64,000 bases of DNA. Origin: Ignavibacteria bacterium RIFOXYB12_FULL_35_14. GTDB taxonomy: Bacteria > Bacteroidota > Ignavibacteria > Ignavibacteriales > Ignavibacteriaceae. Location: assembly GCA_001803045.1 (NCBI GenBank), contig MHAR01000012.1:62001-126000 (forward strand). Direction: 5' to 3'. This document shows, one piece after another, positions 61,173-64,000 of this stretch. The position numbers were made by a program, and so were the translations under genes. The notes beneath the pieces were generated by a model that was not told where the DNA came from, ran no database searches, and worked only from the letters and a program-made list of their open reading frames with translations. Each line of letters starts with the position of its first letter. Within the stretch, counting starts at the first letter, position 1.

Positions 61173-61197
61173 AGCCCCGATTTCTCAGGGCTAAAAA
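61173..61197 (-). terminator. Rho-independent terminator after the IPT/TIG gene
   Basis: AGCCC (61173-61177) and GGGCT (61188-61192) form a stem. The minus-strand reading ends in TTTTTTATTA. It lies about 40 bases after the stop of the 61237-62457 gene. Confidence 0.7.
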
Positions 61198-61236
61198 ACA
61201 AAAGATTAATTTCTCAATTTCCTCATTAGTTACTTT

Positions 61237-62457
61237 CTATTGTCCATAATACGGAGCACCGATTCTTTCCATTTCAACTCTAATCGGCGTCTGAGAAACC
61301 AAGATTTTAGTACCAGCAGCATCTCTCTCCTCACCTCTCACAAAAAATAAACTTGTGCCGGTCGTAGGCCAATACATTGATACTACTGAATTAGCACCAA
61401 TAACGTCAGGATAGAGTTCGGTACTCGATTTATCCGGTTTTACAACTAATATTGGATTAGGACCTTTATCGGTTCCGATTATCAAATCTCCATCGGCAGC
61501 AAAAGCAATTGCTGTAACTTTAGCTGCAGTTTTAACGTTAGTTATGTCGAAGTACAATTCTTCGGTTCCTAAATCACCAGTAGGCAAGATTGGGATTTTC
61601 CAAACTCCTTCAATATTATCTTTAGTAGCACCCACATAAATTGCATTATCAAATATTCTTATTGCTCGTAGTACACCAGTGAAAGGAAAAGAAGTGATTG
61701 TTTTATCTTGTTTAATTCTAAATAGATTATTACTTGCATTCAATGCCCAAATATTTTGTTGATTATCAAATTCCAATGCAATCAATGTACCCGCTGAAGG
61801 TGCAGCCCAAGGAGATGCTGGTGCAACATTTTCTACAAGTTTCCATATTCCTCTTGCAGATCGGGCACCATAAAGTTCATTAGCAGGGCCAAACCTGAAA
61901 TTGTCCCATTTCTGTGTATTCCCTTTTGGTATATATAAAGTTTTTTGTTTATTAGGAGTAATTTTCCAAATTCCAATGTCGAATAAGTTAACTAAAAGGT
62001 TCCCACTATTATCGATAATAATACCATAAGCTTTTTCAGCAATAGGATCGAATGGATAATATTCTTCCCATGCTGTTACTAGTTTATATGGATATATGTT
62101 GCTAAACTTGTCAGATTGCAATACAGCCATTTTTACGAGGATGGTGTCTGCCACCACATTTGGTGCTAAAACAACAAGTTGAGTTGAGGTTGCTGAGAGC
62201 ACTGTTCCCGGTTTTCCATTAAAGTAAACAAAATTATTTTTTGCTGTGGCCGAGAAATTTGAACCACTAATTGTAAGTGGAGTAATCCCCGCAAGTCCTT
62301 GATTAGGCGGTGTAATTGAAGTTATCACCGGCGTAGCTATACTTTGTGAGGAGAGATCGTAAAGACTCGGTGTGACATCTTCTGAGCAGCTCACAAAGAA
62401 GAATAATGCAAGGCTAACACTTGATACTGCTATGATTTTGTAAATATTTTGTTTCAT
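61237..62457 (-). CDS. IPT/TIG domain lipoprotein
   Basis: A roughly 406-residue envelope protein. I start at the ATG at 62457, which gives a lipoprotein signal (IAVSSVSLALFFFVSCSED) with a Cys-containing lipobox. Residues about 45-125 are an IPT/TIG domain (TPVITSITPPNQGLAGITPL, TISGSNFSATAKNNFVYFNG). The remainder looks like a beta-propeller-type repeat region (AYGIIIDNSGNLLVNLFD, LIALEFDNQQNIWALNASNN, VTAIAFAADGDLIIGTDKG). It may bind ligands at the surface. It lies between the GHL10 gene and the PorV-like gene, both linked to type IX secretion; the connection is positional. Confidence 0.85.
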   Translation of the reverse strand: MKQNIYKIIAVSSVSLALFFFVSCSEDVTPSLYDLSSQSIATPVITSITPPNQGLAGITPLTISGSNFSATAKNNFVYFNGKPGTVLSATSTQLVVLAPNVVADTILVKMAVLQSDKFSNIYPYKLVTAWEEYYPFDPIAEKAYGIIIDNSGNLLVNLFDIGIWKITPNKQKTLYIPKGNTQKWDNFRFGPANELYGARSARGIWKLVENVAPASPWAAPSAGTLIALEFDNQQNIWALNASNNLFRIKQDKTITSFPFTGVLRAIRIFDNAIYVGATKDNIEGVWKIPILPTGDLGTEELYFDITNVKTAAKVTAIAFAADGDLIIGTDKGPNPILVVKPDKSSTELYPDVIGANSVVSMYWPTTGTSLFFVRGEERDAAGTKILVSQTPIRVEMERIGAPYYGQ

Positions 62458-62497
62458 TTTAATCCCGAACTTAATTTTCAATTAATAAGATACTAGT

Positions 62498-63562
62498 CTA
62501 ATAAGCAAAATTAATTGTGATACGATGAACACTATTGAATACACCAAAATCGGTGTATGAATAGTCAACCCCGAGACTTAATCCTTCAAAACTCTGTTTA
62601 AGACCTATTCCCGCGGTGATATCTCTTTCATCATTTGGTGCAGAATAACCGCCTCGCAAGGATATTAAATTCATAAATGTATACTCAAAACCGATAAGTA
62701 TTTGCTCTGGAAAGTCCCTAGGGTGGTTTGCATCAGCTGTTAGTAATATTGAATGTTCGTTTTTATCCAACTCTAACAAATCGGAAAAATTAAAGGATGA
62801 ACCAAGCTGAAATATCAACGGCAGCTGAAATCCTTCCTCCTTGTATTTAACCTCACGCGAAAAATTCCGAATGCTCATTCCAATGTTAAGACTCTTAAAT
62901 CCAGTTTTATAAATCACGCCGAAATCAAAAGCAAGAACATCAAGCTTATTGTCCTGAGTGGTTCCGCTGGCATAGTCTGTTGTAGCCGGATTGAGTGCAA
63001 CATTACCAACAACGCTTGTTCCTAATGATTGTCTTACGTATTTGACATTACCGCCAACGGCAAATTTTTCCGATAGTGCTATAGCATAACCTAAACCAAC
63101 TGAGACAGCGGTCGGACTGAAAGTACCAACATCTAAAAACCCTTGATCATTGTCAGCTCGAACCGTTCCAAAAAAATCACCATAATCAACAGATACGAGA
63201 CCTAAACCGATTACTCCATAATCGCCCTCGAAAGGAGCAAAAGCAATGCTGGCGTTATAATAGTTAATGTCTGCGATCCATTTAGTTTGACCAAGTGAGA
63301 CATCAGCATAACCTTCAAAACGAGCCATAGCAGCCGGGTTATAAAACATAGCACTTGAGTTACTTTCTAAGGATGTAACAGCATCTCCAAATGCGCTCGC
63401 ACGGGCATCAAGAGAAACATTTAAAAATTTCATTCCTGTCTGCCCTAACTTTTGTCTCTGAGGAAAAATATTTTGGCTCTGAATTAAAATCATTAGAAAC
63501 ATCAGAGCAAAAATTGTTATTGTATTTTTTGTTATTGTTCTCATAAAATTTTTTATCTCCAT
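62498..63562 (-). CDS. PorV/PorQ family protein
   Basis: A 354-residue outer-membrane barrel protein. A signal peptide (ITIFALMFLMILIQSQNIFP) is followed by the family hallmark GQTGMKFLNVSLDARASAFG, then NSSAMFYNPAAMARFEG, and the protein ends in RITINFAY. PorV is the attachment-complex shuttle of the type IX secretion system; related PorQ-like proteins occur in several copies in Ignavibacteria, so this need not be PorV itself. It starts at or just inside 63562, directly after the upstream partial gene, with which it is likely co-transcribed. Confidence 0.88.
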   Translation of the reverse strand: MEIKNFMRTITKNTITIFALMFLMILIQSQNIFPQRQKLGQTGMKFLNVSLDARASAFGDAVTSLESNSSAMFYNPAAMARFEGYADVSLGQTKWIADINYYNASIAFAPFEGDYGVIGLGLVSVDYGDFFGTVRADNDQGFLDVGTFSPTAVSVGLGYAIALSEKFAVGGNVKYVRQSLGTSVVGNVALNPATTDYASGTTQDNKLDVLAFDFGVIYKTGFKSLNIGMSIRNFSREVKYKEEGFQLPLIFQLGSSFNFSDLLELDKNEHSILLTADANHPRDFPEQILIGFEYTFMNLISLRGGYSAPNDERDITAGIGLKQSFEGLSLGVDYSYTDFGVFNSVHRITINFAY

Positions 63563-64000
63563 TTATCTAATGATTACAAATTTTACGATCTTATTTAAAC
63601 CTGTAGCGAGGTCTTCAATAACCGCAAGGTAAATTCCACTTACTACAATTTGTCCCGAAGAGGTTAATGAATCCCAAGCTTGATCACCGCTGCCGTCTGT
63701 ATGTTCAATTGTTTCAATCAGTTCTCCTAATTCGGAATAAATCTTAATATTACATCTGCCAGGTATATTAAAGAAATAAAGTCTATTTTGAGCTAAATCT
63801 CCATAACCCAACTCTTTGGCAGCCGATATATTATAAGGATTTGGAACTACCCTGATATTATCTAATGCTTCCTGTTTAGTTGGTATACCACCCTTTGAGA
63901 TTCCGGGAGATAATCCGAGTGCAGAATATGCATTATCAGCAATATCCATAATTTCTATTTTTGAATCATTACCGATTGAGGGGGAAGTGAACCAGAGGTA
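63563..64000 (-). CDS. 3' end of a large secreted protein gene (partial)
   Basis: The frame is open to the window edge (residues before MDIADN read WFTSPSIGNDSKIEI), so only the C-terminal part of about 145 residues is present. VVPNPYNISAAKELGYGD followed by RLYFFNIPGRCNIKIYSELG resembles T9SS/FlgD-like C-terminal domains (I-x-I-Y-x-x-x-G-E-L), and SGIYLAVIEDLATGLNKIVK is the terminal strand pair with a basic end. A type IX-exported or surface-anchored protein is likely. It is encoded immediately upstream of the PorV-like gene. Confidence 0.7.
   Translation of the reverse strand, partial: YLWFTSPSIGNDSKIEIMDIADNAYSALGLSPGISKGGIPTKQEALDNIRVVPNPYNISAAKELGYGDLAQNRLYFFNIPGRCNIKIYSELGELIETIEHTDGSGDQAWDSLTSSGQIVVSGIYLAVIEDLATGLNKIVKFVIIR

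Noticed and set aside
1-64000. tRNA, rRNA or known riboswitch genes
   Set aside because: No cloverleaf-type sequence, rRNA segment or conserved riboswitch core was recognised by eye on either strand. A covariance-model scan would be needed to exclude small RNAs.

Overview
The window is AT-rich, densely coded chromosomal DNA. It most likely comes from the Bacteroidota/Chlorobiota/Ignavibacteria group, and class Ignavibacteria fits best. The evidence is a type IX secretion (T9SS) C-terminal sorting domain on a GHL10-type protein, a PorV/PorQ-family protein, a TonB-dependent receptor with a carboxypeptidase-like N-terminal domain, a PPi-type phosphofructokinase, an LDH-like malate dehydrogenase and a six-gene nuoABCDEF block. 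No rRNA, tRNA, CRISPR array, transposase or integrase was found. Taxonomy is inferred from gene content only.

Layout. 0-6 kb: SOS and accessory genes, namely dinB, a GxxExxY gene between inverted degenerate repeats, a DUF72 gene, an AbiE-type toxin-antitoxin pair, a frameshifted outer-membrane gene and lexA with a candidate operator. 5.9-18.9 kb: a minus-strand run resembling a synthase-dependent (Pga-like) exopolysaccharide system. In transcription order it holds a RecA/KaiC-like ATPase with a GGDEF-like tail, a TPR + outer-membrane barrel protein, a family 2 glycosyltransferase, a small membrane protein, a deacetylase-like protein lacking metal ligands, an intact-looking deacetylase, and a multi-PAS sensor whose ATPase domain looks dead but whose receiver is intact. 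19-26.5 kb: fatty-acid hydroxylase, dipeptide epimerase, NlpC/P60 peptidase, a 35-residue membrane ORF, PPi-phosphofructokinase, a T9SS-domain remnant and a UvrD/PcrA helicase. 26.6-36.7 kb: ferritin, nuoABCDEF, an FN3 lipoprotein, a probable envelope protein, an RsbW-like protein and mdh.

36.8-39.9 kb is the most unusual part. Four same-strand genes (small Cys-rich protein, DUF4238 protein, HNH nuclease, unknown protein) are separated by 158-193 bp palindromic intergenic sequences. The start of each unit is complementary to its own end in a different 7-14 bp core. This is the signature of integron gene cassettes and attC sites, here without an integrase. Next to it (40.0-41.5 kb) a Phd/ParE toxin-antitoxin pair and a small lipoprotein lie between the intact rpmA and a decayed copy of the rpmA 3' end with its terminator.

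41.4-64 kb is mostly housekeeping on the minus strand: rplU-rpmA, a PhoB/PhoR-like two-component pair, a Gfo/Idh/MocA oxidoreductase, dxs, xseB, xseA, an orphan DNA methyltransferase, a TonB receptor, a split double-GNAT gene, reverse-transsulfuration genes (CGL and CBS) separated by an inserted four-helix-bundle gene, fmt, def, a GHL10 T9SS cargo protein, an IPT/TIG lipoprotein, a PorV-like protein and the 3' end of a further secreted-protein gene. At least two families of dispersed intergenic palindromes (AGATATGCCAGATTT and ACAAACCCAGTTCCT types) recur across the window.
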